Positions 28,034 through 37,055 of a stretch of DNA of 64,000 bases are shown piece after piece. Position 1 is the stretch's first letter; each line of letters opens with the position of its first letter. Under the pieces are notes generated by a model. It was not told the origin of the DNA. It saw only the letters and a list, made by a program, of their open reading frames with translations, and did no database searches. Location: assembly GCF_009792295.1 (NCBI RefSeq), contig NZ_CP039934.1, positions 1,198,501 through 1,262,500 on the forward strand, in the 5' to 3' direction. This DNA comes from Myroides fluvii (GTDB lineage Bacteria > Bacteroidota > Bacteroidia > Flavobacteriales > Flavobacteriaceae). A program made the position numbers and the translations under genes.

Positions 28034-28440
28034 ATGAAGTACCACTACTTATTTTAACAGTATTTTTATTCTTATTTTCTTATCAAGCTCAAGTTCCAGA
28101 TAGACCAGGTATTCCAACTGTCATATACACTTGGGTAGAGAAAGGGCCAGATTTAGTAAAAAGAGTAATCATCAAATGTGATGGAAACACAAAATACAAT
28201 TGCTTTGATTTAGTCACTGAAGAAGATCGTCCACTTCAGAAATGGGAAAAACTTCCGTTTGACCAATCTTACAGTGACGAGCCCGTAAAACTTGAATACA
28301 TCCAAGAAGGAATCAAATTTGAAGAAGCTGGTGCACTAAAACGTTTCAAAGGTGAATCTGTTGGAAAAGCATCTTCTTACACAATTGAAATGACAGTGAA
28401 AAAACAGTCCTTTTCTCTTACATTGACAACAAATAAATAA
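28034..28440 (+). pseudogene. Small exported protein gene with a start-proximal frameshift
   Basis: From 28034 the reading ATG AAG TAC CAC TAC TTA TTT stops at TAA (28055-28057). Shifted by one base, the frame is open from about 28042 to the stop at 28438-28440. It encodes PLLILTVFLFLFSYQAQ, a perfect hydrophobic core and cleavage site of a signal peptide, then VPDRPGIPTVIYTWVEKGPD and ~110 further residues. That good frame contains no ATG, GTG or TTG upstream before a stop at 28012. Adding one base after ATGAAG restores an intact ~135-residue secreted protein. Either the gene is inactivated, or the sequence has a one-base error, or an unusual start or recoding is used. I do not recognise the family; codon use looks normal, which suggests recent damage. 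Confidence 0.75.
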
Positions 28441-28479
28441 AAACAATTTTTCTTTGTTGCCATACAACCCTCTCTATTT

Positions 28480-29772
28480 ATGAAGAAATTATTTTTTTAT
28501 CTTTTTATTTTTCTAGGACTAACACAAGTTCAAGGTCAAAACTATGCTGCCATTGATCAATTTATTAAAAATAATATCCCCCTGTTAGATTACACCGAAC
28601 AAGGAGAATTTGAGCAATTAAATTTCCTTTTATCCATTGATGATTGCGACAAATGCATTCCGCAATTACATAGTTACCTCTCTCAAATAGATTCAGTCCC
28701 ACCCTTTACCATTAACGTCATTACAAACAACCTAGCATTCGCTAAAAAAACCTTAGGTACTACTCCGTTAAAATACCATTTATATTTAAATAAAGAAATA
28801 TTTACAACTCATTTAAATGGCAGTTCAGGTCTATTTTACAAAGATATGAGCTACTCCATTTATAGTAAAGAAAAAGATATTAGAGCCAAAATAAAAAATG
28901 CCAAAGAAAGAATTCTCCATTTTAAACATTTTACTAAACGTAAAAATATCTTTTTAGCACAAGATGAACTAATGTCCGAAGCCCCTTATATCAACGTAAA
29001 CCTTTTACCCAACAATCGTCTTTTTCTCTACGACTACAAATTAAACACGGGATTACTACTCCATCTACAAGCCACAAATGATTCGATATACAGTACACAC
29101 AACAAATACTACAGTCCGAATATACAAAAGCTTAAAAAGCTCTACGATTTACCATTTAGTGGTCACAATCTTTTGTCTTTAGAAGACACACAAAAGCAAT
29201 CCATCCTCAATCATATAGAATTGATTAACGTGTATTCCTTAAATTACTGGGATAACACCTACTATATTGTTTTTGGGGTTACTAGAATGATGAAAAACGA
29301 AGACACAAATAACTTCTCCTATTATCCAGAATATTTTATAGCCACAAAACAAGACGCTCAAGAAGAGATCGAAAACTTACTAGACCCCTCCTCTTATAGC
29401 CATTATTATAAAGTTGATCAATTACAATACAAAGATTTGACAGGCACCATCATTCTTCACATCACTGATAAACCTTATTTTAAAAGTAAGGATAAACTAA
29501 CTTGGCGCGCTAGAATACAACCTGAAGGAGAAAGAAAGATGAATTACCTAGGCTTAGCCACAGTAGAATTGAAAAACGACGCCGTACATATCATAGCCCT
29601 AGATGAAGAATTTGAAGAATTCACCGATAATAATACACTCTTTACATTTCAAAACAAAAACTACAATTTGACAAAAAACATGAACGATGCTAGTACAAGT
29701 GAAATTTTTGAATTAAAAGAGTTCAAGCAAGGCTATACAGATTGTTTTCTTGAACGACTTATAGTCAAATAA
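28480..29772 (+). CDS. Exported protein of unknown function
   Basis: A 430-residue protein with a clear signal peptide (MKKLFFYLFIFLGLTQVQGQ). I do not recognise the family. The first part has a CDKC pair near residue 60 (DDCDKCIPQLHS), perhaps a disulfide or metal site. The middle is rich in aromatic and Asn residues (YDYKLNTGLLLHL, INVYSLNYWDNTYYIVFGVTR). The C-terminal part has an alternating-strand look (LGLATVELKNDAVHIIALDEEFEEF). Tyr and Asn content is high, as in many secreted Bacteroidetes proteins. It follows the frameshifted secreted gene by 39 bases and may have been its operon partner. Confidence 0.75.
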   Translation: MKKLFFYLFIFLGLTQVQGQNYAAIDQFIKNNIPLLDYTEQGEFEQLNFLLSIDDCDKCIPQLHSYLSQIDSVPPFTINVITNNLAFAKKTLGTTPLKYHLYLNKEIFTTHLNGSSGLFYKDMSYSIYSKEKDIRAKIKNAKERILHFKHFTKRKNIFLAQDELMSEAPYINVNLLPNNRLFLYDYKLNTGLLLHLQATNDSIYSTHNKYYSPNIQKLKKLYDLPFSGHNLLSLEDTQKQSILNHIELINVYSLNYWDNTYYIVFGVTRMMKNEDTNNFSYYPEYFIATKQDAQEEIENLLDPSSYSHYYKVDQLQYKDLTGTIILHITDKPYFKSKDKLTWRARIQPEGERKMNYLGLATVELKNDAVHIIALDEEFEEFTDNNTLFTFQNKNYNLTKNMNDASTSEIFELKEFKQGYTDCFLERLIVK

Positions 29773-29890
29773 AAACACAAAAAAATAAAAAACTAAGAGA
29801 TTAAACCCTGTAAATTTTCAAAAAAACACAAGCTAGAATATTTTTTAATAAAAAATTCAAATTCAATCTGTTTAGACACTAAAAAAACTA

Positions 29891-29898
29891 TATATTTG
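29891..29898 (+). promoter_or_regulatory. -7 promoter box TATATTTG for the cold-shock gene
   Basis: Exact TAnnTTTG match 27 bases before the ATG at 29926. The leader is short (~20 nt), unlike the long 5' leader of E. coli cspA. Confidence 0.7.
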
Positions 29899-29925
29899 GT
29901 GTTCTAATATTTTTATTTTTACAAA

Positions 29926-30126
29926 ATGCACACAGGCGTAATTAAATTCTTCAACGAAGACAAAGGATTTGGTTTCATTACTAATGAAGCTACTAAACAA
30001 GACATCTTTGTTCACATCACAGGTTTAAACACAAAGAATGTAGAACAAGGTAACCGCGTTTCTTATGACGAGGAACAAGGGAAAAAGGGGCTTATTGCCA
30101 CTAATGTACAAGTGATAGAAGATTAA
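29926..30126 (+). CDS. Cold-shock domain protein (CspA family)
   Basis: A 66-residue single-strand nucleic acid binding OB-fold protein acting as RNA chaperone. RNP1 is KGFGFI (13-18) and RNP2 is DIFVHI (26-31), both intact. The N terminus MHTGVIKFFNEDKG is typical of the family. It has its own promoter and a strong terminator, so it is a single-gene unit. Whether it responds to cold cannot be read from sequence. Confidence 0.95.
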   Translation: MHTGVIKFFNEDKGFGFITNEATKQDIFVHITGLNTKNVEQGNRVSYDEEQGKKGLIATNVQVIED

Positions 30127-30155
30127 GAAAATATATATAATTTTCCGTTACAACG

Positions 30156-30189
30156 AAGCTATCTAACTCGCGTTAGGTAGCTTTTTTTT
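30156..30189 (+). terminator. Terminator of the cold-shock gene
   Basis: AAGCTATCTAAC (30156-30167) pairs with GTTAGGTAGCTT (30172-30183) with one G-T pair, followed by a T run. Confidence 0.85.
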
Positions 30190-30273
30190 ATTCTTATAAT
30201 TACTATTTATAATTAATCTAAATACATATTGAGGCATATTAAAGAATTAGCAGAAGACCAAGAGTTCCAAAGC

Positions 30274-30304
30274 TTTGTAAAGACGATCTAGGGCTCTATA
30301 TTTG
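30274..30304 (+). promoter_or_regulatory. Promoter of the nuo operon (TTTG-N19-TATATTTG)
   Basis: The -33 TTTG (30274-30277) and -7 TATATTTG (30297-30304) are 19 bases apart, a near-perfect Bacteroidetes housekeeping promoter. Transcription would start near 30311, so the nuoA start must be ATG 30335, not codons further upstream. Confidence 0.85.
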
Positions 30305-30334
30305 TATGTTGTATCTAATATAAAACTTGTACTT

Positions 30335-30700
30335 ATGCAATCAAGTCAACTCGATTTTATACCAATTTTAATGCAAATCGCACTAGCTGCGGGATTTGTA
30401 TCCATGACGATATGGGTTTCAGGGAAACTAGGACCTAGAAAAAAATCAAAAATCAAAGACAGTACTTGGGAATGTGGAATCGAATCGCTCGGAAACGCGC
30501 GTATTCCTTTTAACGTAAAGTATTTCTTAGTTGCGATTCTCTTTGTTTTATTTGATGTGGAAGTAGTATTCCTTTATCCTTGGGCGATGAACTTTCAAGA
30601 ATTGGGATGGGACGGATTAGCTAAAATGGGAATTTTCTTATTCTTGTTGTTAGTTGGACTTTTATATGAATTTAAAAAGAAGGGTCTCGAATGGGATTAA
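30335..30700 (+). CDS. nuoA: NADH-quinone oxidoreductase subunit A
   Basis: A 121-residue membrane subunit with three transmembrane helices (about 8-28, 63-83, 92-112). The loop after the first helix carries the conserved WECGIES segment with the cysteine of the quinone-site loop. DVEVVFLYPWA holds the conserved acidic pair of helix 2. The start was set at 30335 from the promoter position. First of 14 contiguous nuo genes. Confidence 0.95.
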   Translation: MQSSQLDFIPILMQIALAAGFVSMTIWVSGKLGPRKKSKIKDSTWECGIESLGNARIPFNVKYFLVAILFVLFDVEVVFLYPWAMNFQELGWDGLAKMGIFLFLLLVGLLYEFKKKGLEWD

Positions 30701-30712
30701 AATACTAGGAAG

Positions 30713-31267
30713 ATGAGCGATAAAAAATATAAAACAGTAGAGGCTCCTGAAGGTTATGTGGGAGAAGGCTTTTTTGCTACAAAATTGAGTGAAGTTGTTG
30801 GTTTGGCTCGTTCAAACTCGATGTGGCCTTTGCCTTTCGCAACTTCGTGTTGTGGAATTGAGTTTATGGCTACCATGGCCGCAACGTATGATATTGCGCG
30901 TTTTGGATCGGAACGTATGAGTTTCTCTCCTAGACAAGCGGATATGTTGATGGTGATGGGTACAATTTCAAAAAAAATGGCTCCGATTTTACGCCAGGTA
31001 TACGAACAGATGGCTGAACCGAAATGGGTAATCGCCGTTGGTGCTTGTGCTTCTTCTGGAGGTATTTTTGACACTTATTCTGTACTACAAGGAATTGATA
31101 AAGTAATCCCTGTAGACGTTTATGTTCCTGGTTGTCCTCCTAGACCTGAACAGATTCTTGATGGCGTGATGAGATTGCATGAGATCGTCAAAGCAGAATC
31201 GGTTTATAGACGTGGTACAAAAGAATACGACGAATTATTAAAATCGTATAACATAGAAAGTAAATAG
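30713..31267 (+). CDS. nuoB: NADH-quinone oxidoreductase subunit B
   Basis: A 184-residue peripheral-arm subunit that carries the terminal iron-sulfur cluster N2 next to the quinone site. The ligands are visible: the adjacent Cys pair in ATSCCGIEF, the Cys in GACASSGG and the Cys in VPGCPPRPE. It starts 12 bases after nuoA and ends 2 bases before nuoC. Confidence 0.96.
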   Translation: MSDKKYKTVEAPEGYVGEGFFATKLSEVVGLARSNSMWPLPFATSCCGIEFMATMAATYDIARFGSERMSFSPRQADMLMVMGTISKKMAPILRQVYEQMAEPKWVIAVGACASSGGIFDTYSVLQGIDKVIPVDVYVPGCPPRPEQILDGVMRLHEIVKAESVYRRGTKEYDELLKSYNIESK

Positions 31268-31269
31268 TT

Positions 31270-31791
31270 ATGGCATTAGATAATCAAACCATTCAGAAAA
31301 CTTTAATCGACCAATTCGGTTTGTCGGTGAAAGAATTTCACGAACAACACGACTTACTTGTTTTTGAAGTCGCGCCTGATACCCTTCACGCAGTTGTTCA
31401 GTTTTTGAAAGAAAATGACCAGATGAATTTCAACTTTCTAACGGATGTTTGCGGGGTGCACTACCCTGATTCTGAAGAAAATCGCCAGTTTGCCGTGGTT
31501 TACCACATGCACAATTGGATGGATAACGTGAGAATTCGCTTCAAAGCGTACCTAAACGGCAAAAATCCAGTGGTTGATTCTGTTGTTGATTTATTCAAAT
31601 CAGCCAACTGGCAAGAAAGGGAAACCTATGATTTCTATGGAATTAAATTCAAAAATCATCCGCAATTGAAACGTATTTTAAATATGGATGAGATGGAATC
31701 TTTCCCGCTGCGCAAAGAATTTCCAATGGAAGATGAAGGAAGAACAGATAAAGACGATCGATTCTTTGGTAGAACGATTCACAATTGTTAA
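31270..31791 (+). CDS. nuoC: NADH-quinone oxidoreductase subunit C
   Basis: A 173-residue subunit of the peripheral arm (30-kDa type). The signature ERETYDFYGIKFKNHP is present near residues 116-131 (ERE[AT]xDxxGxxFxxHP). LRKEFPMEDEGR lies near the C terminus. It is a separate gene from nuoD, unlike the NuoCD fusion of enterobacteria. It binds no cofactor and supports NuoB and NuoD. Confidence 0.95.
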   Translation: MALDNQTIQKTLIDQFGLSVKEFHEQHDLLVFEVAPDTLHAVVQFLKENDQMNFNFLTDVCGVHYPDSEENRQFAVVYHMHNWMDNVRIRFKAYLNGKNPVVDSVVDLFKSANWQERETYDFYGIKFKNHPQLKRILNMDEMESFPLRKEFPMEDEGRTDKDDRFFGRTIHNC

Positions 31792-31813
31792 TAACTGATT
31801 AAGAATCACGAGT

Positions 31814-33049
31814 ATGTCAGATTTATTATTACCACCAGAACAGCGATACGCGAAGCTTATCGAGGAGAAGTTTAAAGAAGATGGTACCGAGTTACAAATC
31901 TTAAACTTAGGTCCTACGCACCCAGCAACGCATGGTATCTTTCAGAATATTATCTTATTAGATGGTGAAAAGGTTTTAGATGGAGAAGGCACCATTGGAT
32001 ACATCCACCGTGCTTTTGAAAAGATTGCCGAAAACCGTCCTTTCTACCAAATTAACGTATTAACAGATCGCTTGAACTATTGTTCTTCACCGATTAACAA
32101 TACGGCTTGGTGGATGACTGTAGAAAAAGCATTGGGTATTGAAATTCCAAAACGCGTACAATATCTGCGTGTGATTATCATGGAATTAGCACGTATTGCA
32201 GACCATATTATTTGTAGTTCTGTCATGGGTGTAGATACAGGAGCCTTAACCGGATTCTTATATGTATTCCAATACCGAGAAAAAATATACGAAATCTACG
32301 AAGAAATCTCAGGTGCTCGTTTAACGACAAATATGGGACGCATTGGTGGTTTCGAAAGAGAATGGAGCCCAGCTGTATTCCAAAAAATTGAAGAGTTTTT
32401 AGCTGAATTCCCTGCGATTTGGAGCGAATTTGAAGGTTTATTGACAAGAAATAGAATCTTCATGGATCGTACCATAGGTGTAGGTGGAATCTCTGCTGAA
32501 GAGGCTATTAACTTCGGGTTTACAGGGCCAAACTTACGTGCTGCTGGTGTAGATTACGACGTTCGCGTAGCAACACCTTACTGTTCTTATGAAGACTTCG
32601 ACTTTGAAATCCCCGTGGGAACCGCCGGAGATTGTTACGACCGTTTTTGCGTGCGTAATGCCGAAGTATGGGAAAGTATGAAAATCATTCGTCAAGCATT
32701 GGACAAAATGCCAGAAGGCCCTTACCACGCGGATGTTCCTGAATATTACCTTCCTCCAAAAGAAGATGTGTACACCAATATGGAAGCTTTAATTTATCAC
32801 TTTAAAATTGTGATGGGTGAAGTTCCCGTTCCTGTAACTGAACTATACCACTGTGTAGAAGGGGGGAATGGAGAGCTAGGATTCTACTTGATTACAGATG
32901 GCAGTAGAACCCCGTACAGATTGCATTTCAGAAGACCTTGTTTTATCATTTACCAAGCGTATAATGACATTGTAAAAGGAGGTATGTTATCGGATGCGAT
33001 TATTACCCTATCGAGTTTAAACATCATTGCAGGAGAATTAGACGCTTAA
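31814..33049 (+). CDS. nuoD: NADH-quinone oxidoreductase subunit D
   Basis: A 411-residue 49-kDa-type subunit forming the quinone-binding cavity together with NuoB. LGPTHPATHG near residue 32 holds the quinone-site histidine, and a conserved Tyr follows in the 'DRLNYCSSPINN' block (seen as LNYCSSPINN). The nickel-iron-hydrogenase-derived fold ends in SSLNIIAGELDA instead of the usual GEVDR, a normal flavobacterial variant. Confidence 0.96.
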   Translation: MSDLLLPPEQRYAKLIEEKFKEDGTELQILNLGPTHPATHGIFQNIILLDGEKVLDGEGTIGYIHRAFEKIAENRPFYQINVLTDRLNYCSSPINNTAWWMTVEKALGIEIPKRVQYLRVIIMELARIADHIICSSVMGVDTGALTGFLYVFQYREKIYEIYEEISGARLTTNMGRIGGFEREWSPAVFQKIEEFLAEFPAIWSEFEGLLTRNRIFMDRTIGVGGISAEEAINFGFTGPNLRAAGVDYDVRVATPYCSYEDFDFEIPVGTAGDCYDRFCVRNAEVWESMKIIRQALDKMPEGPYHADVPEYYLPPKEDVYTNMEALIYHFKIVMGEVPVPVTELYHCVEGGNGELGFYLITDGSRTPYRLHFRRPCFIIYQAYNDIVKGGMLSDAIITLSSLNIIAGELDA

Positions 33050-33052
33050 ATC

Positions 33053-33583
33053 ATGGAAACGAAGAAATACAAACAAAATATAAATATCACGCCTGAGCTA
33101 CAACAACGCATTGACGAATTGTTGAGCCACTACCCTGCTGATAAAAAGAAATCAGCACTTTTACCTGTTTTACACGCAGCACAAGATGCACATGACAACT
33201 GGTTGAGCGCGGAATTAATGGATAAAGTGGCGGAGATATTAGGCATTACATCCATCGAAGTATACGAGGTAGTTACCTTTTATACCATGTACAACCAAAA
33301 ACCAATGGGTACGTATATGTTTGAATTTTGCTTAACCTCATGCTGTGGCATCCGTGGAGCAGACGATATGATGGAATATGCTTGTGAAAAATTAGGTATT
33401 AAACCAGGAGAAACAACACCTGACGGGTTATTTTCAGTGGTGGGCGTACAGTGTTTAGGCGCTTGTGGATATGCTCCCATGATGCAGTTAGGCGACTTTT
33501 ACAAAGAGCACTTAACGCGTGAAAAAATCGACCAAATCATTGATGATTGTAAAGCAGGAAAAGTAATTCTTCACGACAAATAG
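33053..33583 (+). CDS. nuoE: NADH-quinone oxidoreductase subunit E
   Basis: A 176-residue thioredoxin-fold subunit that binds the [2Fe-2S] cluster N1a. The four cysteine ligands are in FCLTSCCGIRG (the C-x4-C type pair) and QCLGACGYAPM (C-x3-C). The N-terminal helical region and VYEVVTFYTMY are typical of the family. It lies 3 bases after nuoD. Confidence 0.95.
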   Translation: METKKYKQNINITPELQQRIDELLSHYPADKKKSALLPVLHAAQDAHDNWLSAELMDKVAEILGITSIEVYEVVTFYTMYNQKPMGTYMFEFCLTSCCGIRGADDMMEYACEKLGIKPGETTPDGLFSVVGVQCLGACGYAPMMQLGDFYKEHLTREKIDQIIDDCKAGKVILHDK

Positions 33584-33587
33584 TAAT

Positions 33588-34946
33588 ATGGCGACAAAAA
33601 TATTATTAGACAAAATCAATATCCCTGGGATAAAATCATACGACGTTTACCGCGAAAATGGCGGGTATGCATCGGTGGAAAAGGCATTGAAAACAATGGC
33701 GCCAGATGATATTACAGAACAGGTAAAAGCATCGGGACTACGAGGTCGTGGAGGTGCAGGTTTCCCTGTGGGTTTAAAATGGAGTTTCATCGACAAAAAA
33801 TCGGGTAAACCAAGACACTTGGTGTGCAATGCCGATGAGTCTGAACCAGGAACATTCAAAGACAGATACTTAATGGAATATATCCCTCACTTACTGATTG
33901 AGGGAATGATTACCGCTAGTTATGCCTTAGGTGCAAACTTGTCGTATATCTACATCCGTGGAGAATATATGTGGGTTTTCAAAACCCTAGAAAGAGCCAT
34001 CAAAGAAGCTTATGCTGCAGGATGGTTAGGAAAAAATATCTTAGGAACGGATTACTCGTTAGATCTACACGTGCACTGTGGTGCGGGAGCTTATATCTGT
34101 GGAGAGGAAACAGCCCTAATTGAATCTTTAGAAGGAAAAAGAGGAAATCCTCGTATCAAACCACCTTTCCCTGCGGTAAGTGGTTTATGGGGAAATCCAA
34201 CCGTAGTTAACAACGTAGAATCCATTGCTAATATTCCTTGGATTGTTAACAACTCAGGAGACGACTATGCAAAAATTGGCTTAGGTCGTTCTACAGGAAC
34301 CAAATTAATTTCTGCCTCAGGACACATTAGAAAACCAGGCGTATACGAAATTGAAATGGGTATTACGGTAGAAGAATTCATTAATTCAGATGAATATTGT
34401 GGCGGGATGATGGATGATCGACCAATCAAGGCGTTAATCCCTGGTGGTTCTTCTGTGCCCATCTTACCTGCACATTTAATTTATAAAACAGCCAATGGTG
34501 AAGATCGTCTAATGACGTATGAATCTTTATCTGATGGTGGTTTTGAATCAGGATCTATGTTGGGGTCTGGAGGTTTCATCGTGTATAACGATACGGCTTG
34601 TATCGTAAGAAACACATGGAACTTTGCTCGTTTTTACGCACATGAAAGCTGTGGACAATGTTCACCTTGTCGTGAAGGAACGGGTTGGATGGAAAAAGTA
34701 TTACACCGCATTGAAACTGGACACGGAACAATGGATGATATCGATCTATTGTGGAACATCCAAAGCAATATTGAAGGAAATACCATTTGTCCTTTAGGAG
34801 ACGCTGCTGCTTGGCCAGTTGCCGCTGCTATTAGACATTTTAGAGCCGAGTTTGAATATCACGTTTTATTCCCTGAAAAAGTAAAAGACAGAAATCACTA
34901 TGTCAACGAACCTTTTTCGAGCATAAAACACCTGATTAATAAATAA
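33588..34946 (+). CDS. nuoF: NADH-quinone oxidoreductase subunit F
   Basis: A 452-residue subunit that oxidises NADH through FMN and passes electrons to cluster N3. The NADH/FMN region begins with LRGRGGAGFPVGLKWSF and continues with GAGAYICGEETALIESLEGKRG (seen as GAYICGEETALIES). The [4Fe-4S] ligands are in ESCGQCSPCREG plus the distant NTICPLGDAAAW. Length and order are standard. It starts 4 bases after nuoE. Confidence 0.96.
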   Translation: MATKILLDKINIPGIKSYDVYRENGGYASVEKALKTMAPDDITEQVKASGLRGRGGAGFPVGLKWSFIDKKSGKPRHLVCNADESEPGTFKDRYLMEYIPHLLIEGMITASYALGANLSYIYIRGEYMWVFKTLERAIKEAYAAGWLGKNILGTDYSLDLHVHCGAGAYICGEETALIESLEGKRGNPRIKPPFPAVSGLWGNPTVVNNVESIANIPWIVNNSGDDYAKIGLGRSTGTKLISASGHIRKPGVYEIEMGITVEEFINSDEYCGGMMDDRPIKALIPGGSSVPILPAHLIYKTANGEDRLMTYESLSDGGFESGSMLGSGGFIVYNDTACIVRNTWNFARFYAHESCGQCSPCREGTGWMEKVLHRIETGHGTMDDIDLLWNIQSNIEGNTICPLGDAAAWPVAAAIRHFRAEFEYHVLFPEKVKDRNHYVNEPFSSIKHLINK

Positions 34947-34980
34947 TTCACGCTAATTTTTTAGCTAAAAAGCACAATTT

Positions 34981-36006
34981 ATGAAAGTTACTATAGACGG
35001 ACATGAAATAGAAGTAGAACCAGGAACATCCATTCTACAAGCAGCAAGAATGATTGGTGGGGAATCTGTTCCTCCAGCGATGTGCTATTACTCAAAACTA
35101 GAGGGAACAGGAGGAAAATGTAGAGCTTGTTTAGTCGAAGTTTCTAAAGGAAGCGAAGCAGATCCGCGTCCGATGCCTAAATTAATGGCTTCTTGTAAAA
35201 CAGGAGTGATGGACGGTATGGAAGTAAAGAGCATCTCTTCACCACGAGTTTTAGAAGCGAGAAAATCAGTAACGGAATTTCTTCTTATTAATCACCCGTT
35301 AGACTGTCCTGTTTGTGATCAAGCTGGGGAATGTGATTTGCAAAACTTAGCGTTCCAACACGGAAAAGAACAAAAGAGATACCAGGAAGAGAAAAGAACA
35401 TTCGAGCCTGAAAATATAGGAGATAACATCCAATTACACATGAATCGTTGTATTCTGTGCTATCGCTGTGTAAAAACAGCCGAGCAATTAACAGACGAGC
35501 GCGTACATGGGGTATGTGGTCGTGGAGAACACGCTCAAATCTCAACTTATATTTCTGCGGCAATTGAAAATGAATTCTCTGGGAATATGATTGACGTATG
35601 TCCGGTAGGCGCATTAACGGATAAAACCTTCCGCTTTAAATCGCGTGTTTGGTTCAACAAACCGTATAATGCACACCGCAACTGCCCTACTTGTTCAGGA
35701 AAAACAACTGTGTGGATGTTTGGAGACGAAATTCAACGTGTCACTGCTCGCAAAGACGAATTCCACGAAGTAGAAGAATTTATCTGTAACTCGTGTCGCT
35801 TTGACCACAAAGAAACAAGTGATTGGGTGATTGAAGGACCGCGTAAATTCGAGAAATTCTCTGTAATTAATCAAAATAACTACACGAAAAAATTAGATCA
35901 TGTAGTGATAAAAACAGAAAAACACATTCTAGAAGGACGCGAGCAAGATCACAAAAAGATCAGTATGAAAGCGATTCCTTTTACAAACGATGAATCTAAA
36001 GAATAA
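34981..36006 (+). CDS. nuoG: NADH-quinone oxidoreductase subunit G, short form without the molybdopterin-like domain
   Basis: A 341-residue protein, under half the size of the ~900-residue E. coli NuoG. It keeps the N-terminal [2Fe-2S] ferredoxin domain (MCYYSKLEGTGGKCRACLVE, MASCKTG), the His-Cys3 [4Fe-4S] site (HPLDCPVCDQAGECDLQ) and the second [4Fe-4S] site (NRCILCYRCVK with DVCPVGAL). It also keeps a C-terminal Cys4 set (CPTC ... CNSC) resembling the region of cluster N7. The large molybdopterin-oxidoreductase-like part is absent. The reading frame is intact and ends naturally before nuoH, so this is a real short form, as seen in other Flavobacteria, and not a broken gene. Confidence 0.93.
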   Translation: MKVTIDGHEIEVEPGTSILQAARMIGGESVPPAMCYYSKLEGTGGKCRACLVEVSKGSEADPRPMPKLMASCKTGVMDGMEVKSISSPRVLEARKSVTEFLLINHPLDCPVCDQAGECDLQNLAFQHGKEQKRYQEEKRTFEPENIGDNIQLHMNRCILCYRCVKTAEQLTDERVHGVCGRGEHAQISTYISAAIENEFSGNMIDVCPVGALTDKTFRFKSRVWFNKPYNAHRNCPTCSGKTTVWMFGDEIQRVTARKDEFHEVEEFICNSCRFDHKETSDWVIEGPRKFEKFSVINQNNYTKKLDHVVIKTEKHILEGREQDHKKISMKAIPFTNDESKE

Positions 36007-36017
36007 AACGGTAGAAC

Positions 36018-37049
36018 ATGGATAAAGCTATTATTATAGATAAAGCAATTATTATTGTAGTTGTATTCGCAATTACAATGCTTATGGCGATGTATGCTAC
36101 GTTAGCAGAACGAAAAATTGCAGCGTGGATACAAGATCGTTTAGGTCCAAACCGTGCAGGTAAAGGGGGAATTCTTCAGCCTTTAGCCGATGGTTTAAAA
36201 CTATTCGCTAAAGAAGAGTACGAACCAACAACACCTAACCGATTCTTATTCAAATTTGGTCCATTTTTGGCGATGACCTTAGCATTGATGACCAGTGCTG
36301 TATTGCCATGGGGAGACAAATTTGTGTTATTTGGAAGAGAAATTATTTTACAAGCTGCCGATATCAACGTTGGATTATTGTACATCTTAGCTGTATTATC
36401 CGTTGGGGTTTACGGAATCATGATTGGTGCTTGGGCTTCGAACAATAAATATTCTTTGATGAGTGGTATTCGTGCTGCTTCACAAATGATTTCATACGAA
36501 ATTGCAATGGGACTTTCCCTTATTTCTTTGTTGTTGTTAACACAAAGTATGAGCATGAGAGAAATCGCTTTGCAACAAAGTGGAATGAACTGGAACGTAT
36601 TTTATCAACCGATTGGGTTTTTAATCTTCTTGATTTGTTCTTTCGCAGAAACCAATAGAGCACCTTTCGACTTAGCAGAATGTGAACAAGAGTTAATCGG
36701 TGGATTCCACACCGAATATTCTTCGATGAAGATGGGATTCTATCTATTCGCTGAATACTCTAACTTATTTATCTCTTCAGCGATCATTTCAGTTTTATAC
36801 TTTGGAGCGTTTAACTATCCAGGTATGGCTTGGGCCGTTGAAAATTGGGGAGTAAATATTGCTAACGTATTGGGTATTTTCGCCCTATTCATCAAAATAT
36901 TTTTCTTCATCTTTGTTTATATGTGGGTGCGTTGGACTTTACCGCGTTTCCGTTATGATCAATTGATGAACTTAGGATGGAAAACCTTAATCCCATTGGC
37001 ATTATTGAACTTAATCGTTACAGCAGTTGTAATCTTACTATTAAACTAA
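36018..37049 (+). CDS. nuoH: NADH-quinone oxidoreductase subunit H
   Basis: A 343-residue membrane subunit with about eight helices that joins the quinone site to the proton channels. RKIAAWIQDRLGPNRAG near residue 35 and AETNRAPFDLAECEQELIGGFHTEYS (seen as NRAPFDLAECEQELIGGF) with its conserved acidic residues identify it. The N terminus shows a short direct repeat (DKAIII twice), encoded by a small duplication at 36020-36052. Confidence 0.96.
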   Translation: MDKAIIIDKAIIIVVVFAITMLMAMYATLAERKIAAWIQDRLGPNRAGKGGILQPLADGLKLFAKEEYEPTTPNRFLFKFGPFLAMTLALMTSAVLPWGDKFVLFGREIILQAADINVGLLYILAVLSVGVYGIMIGAWASNNKYSLMSGIRAASQMISYEIAMGLSLISLLLLTQSMSMREIALQQSGMNWNVFYQPIGFLIFLICSFAETNRAPFDLAECEQELIGGFHTEYSSMKMGFYLFAEYSNLFISSAIISVLYFGAFNYPGMAWAVENWGVNIANVLGIFALFIKIFFFIFVYMWVRWTLPRFRYDQLMNLGWKTLIPLALLNLIVTAVVILLLN

Positions 37050-37055
37050 TTAAAC

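Noticed and set aside
34981..36006. nuoG as a truncated pseudogene
   Set aside because: All cluster ligands are intact, the frame ends naturally 11 bases before nuoH, and short NuoG is usual in this group.
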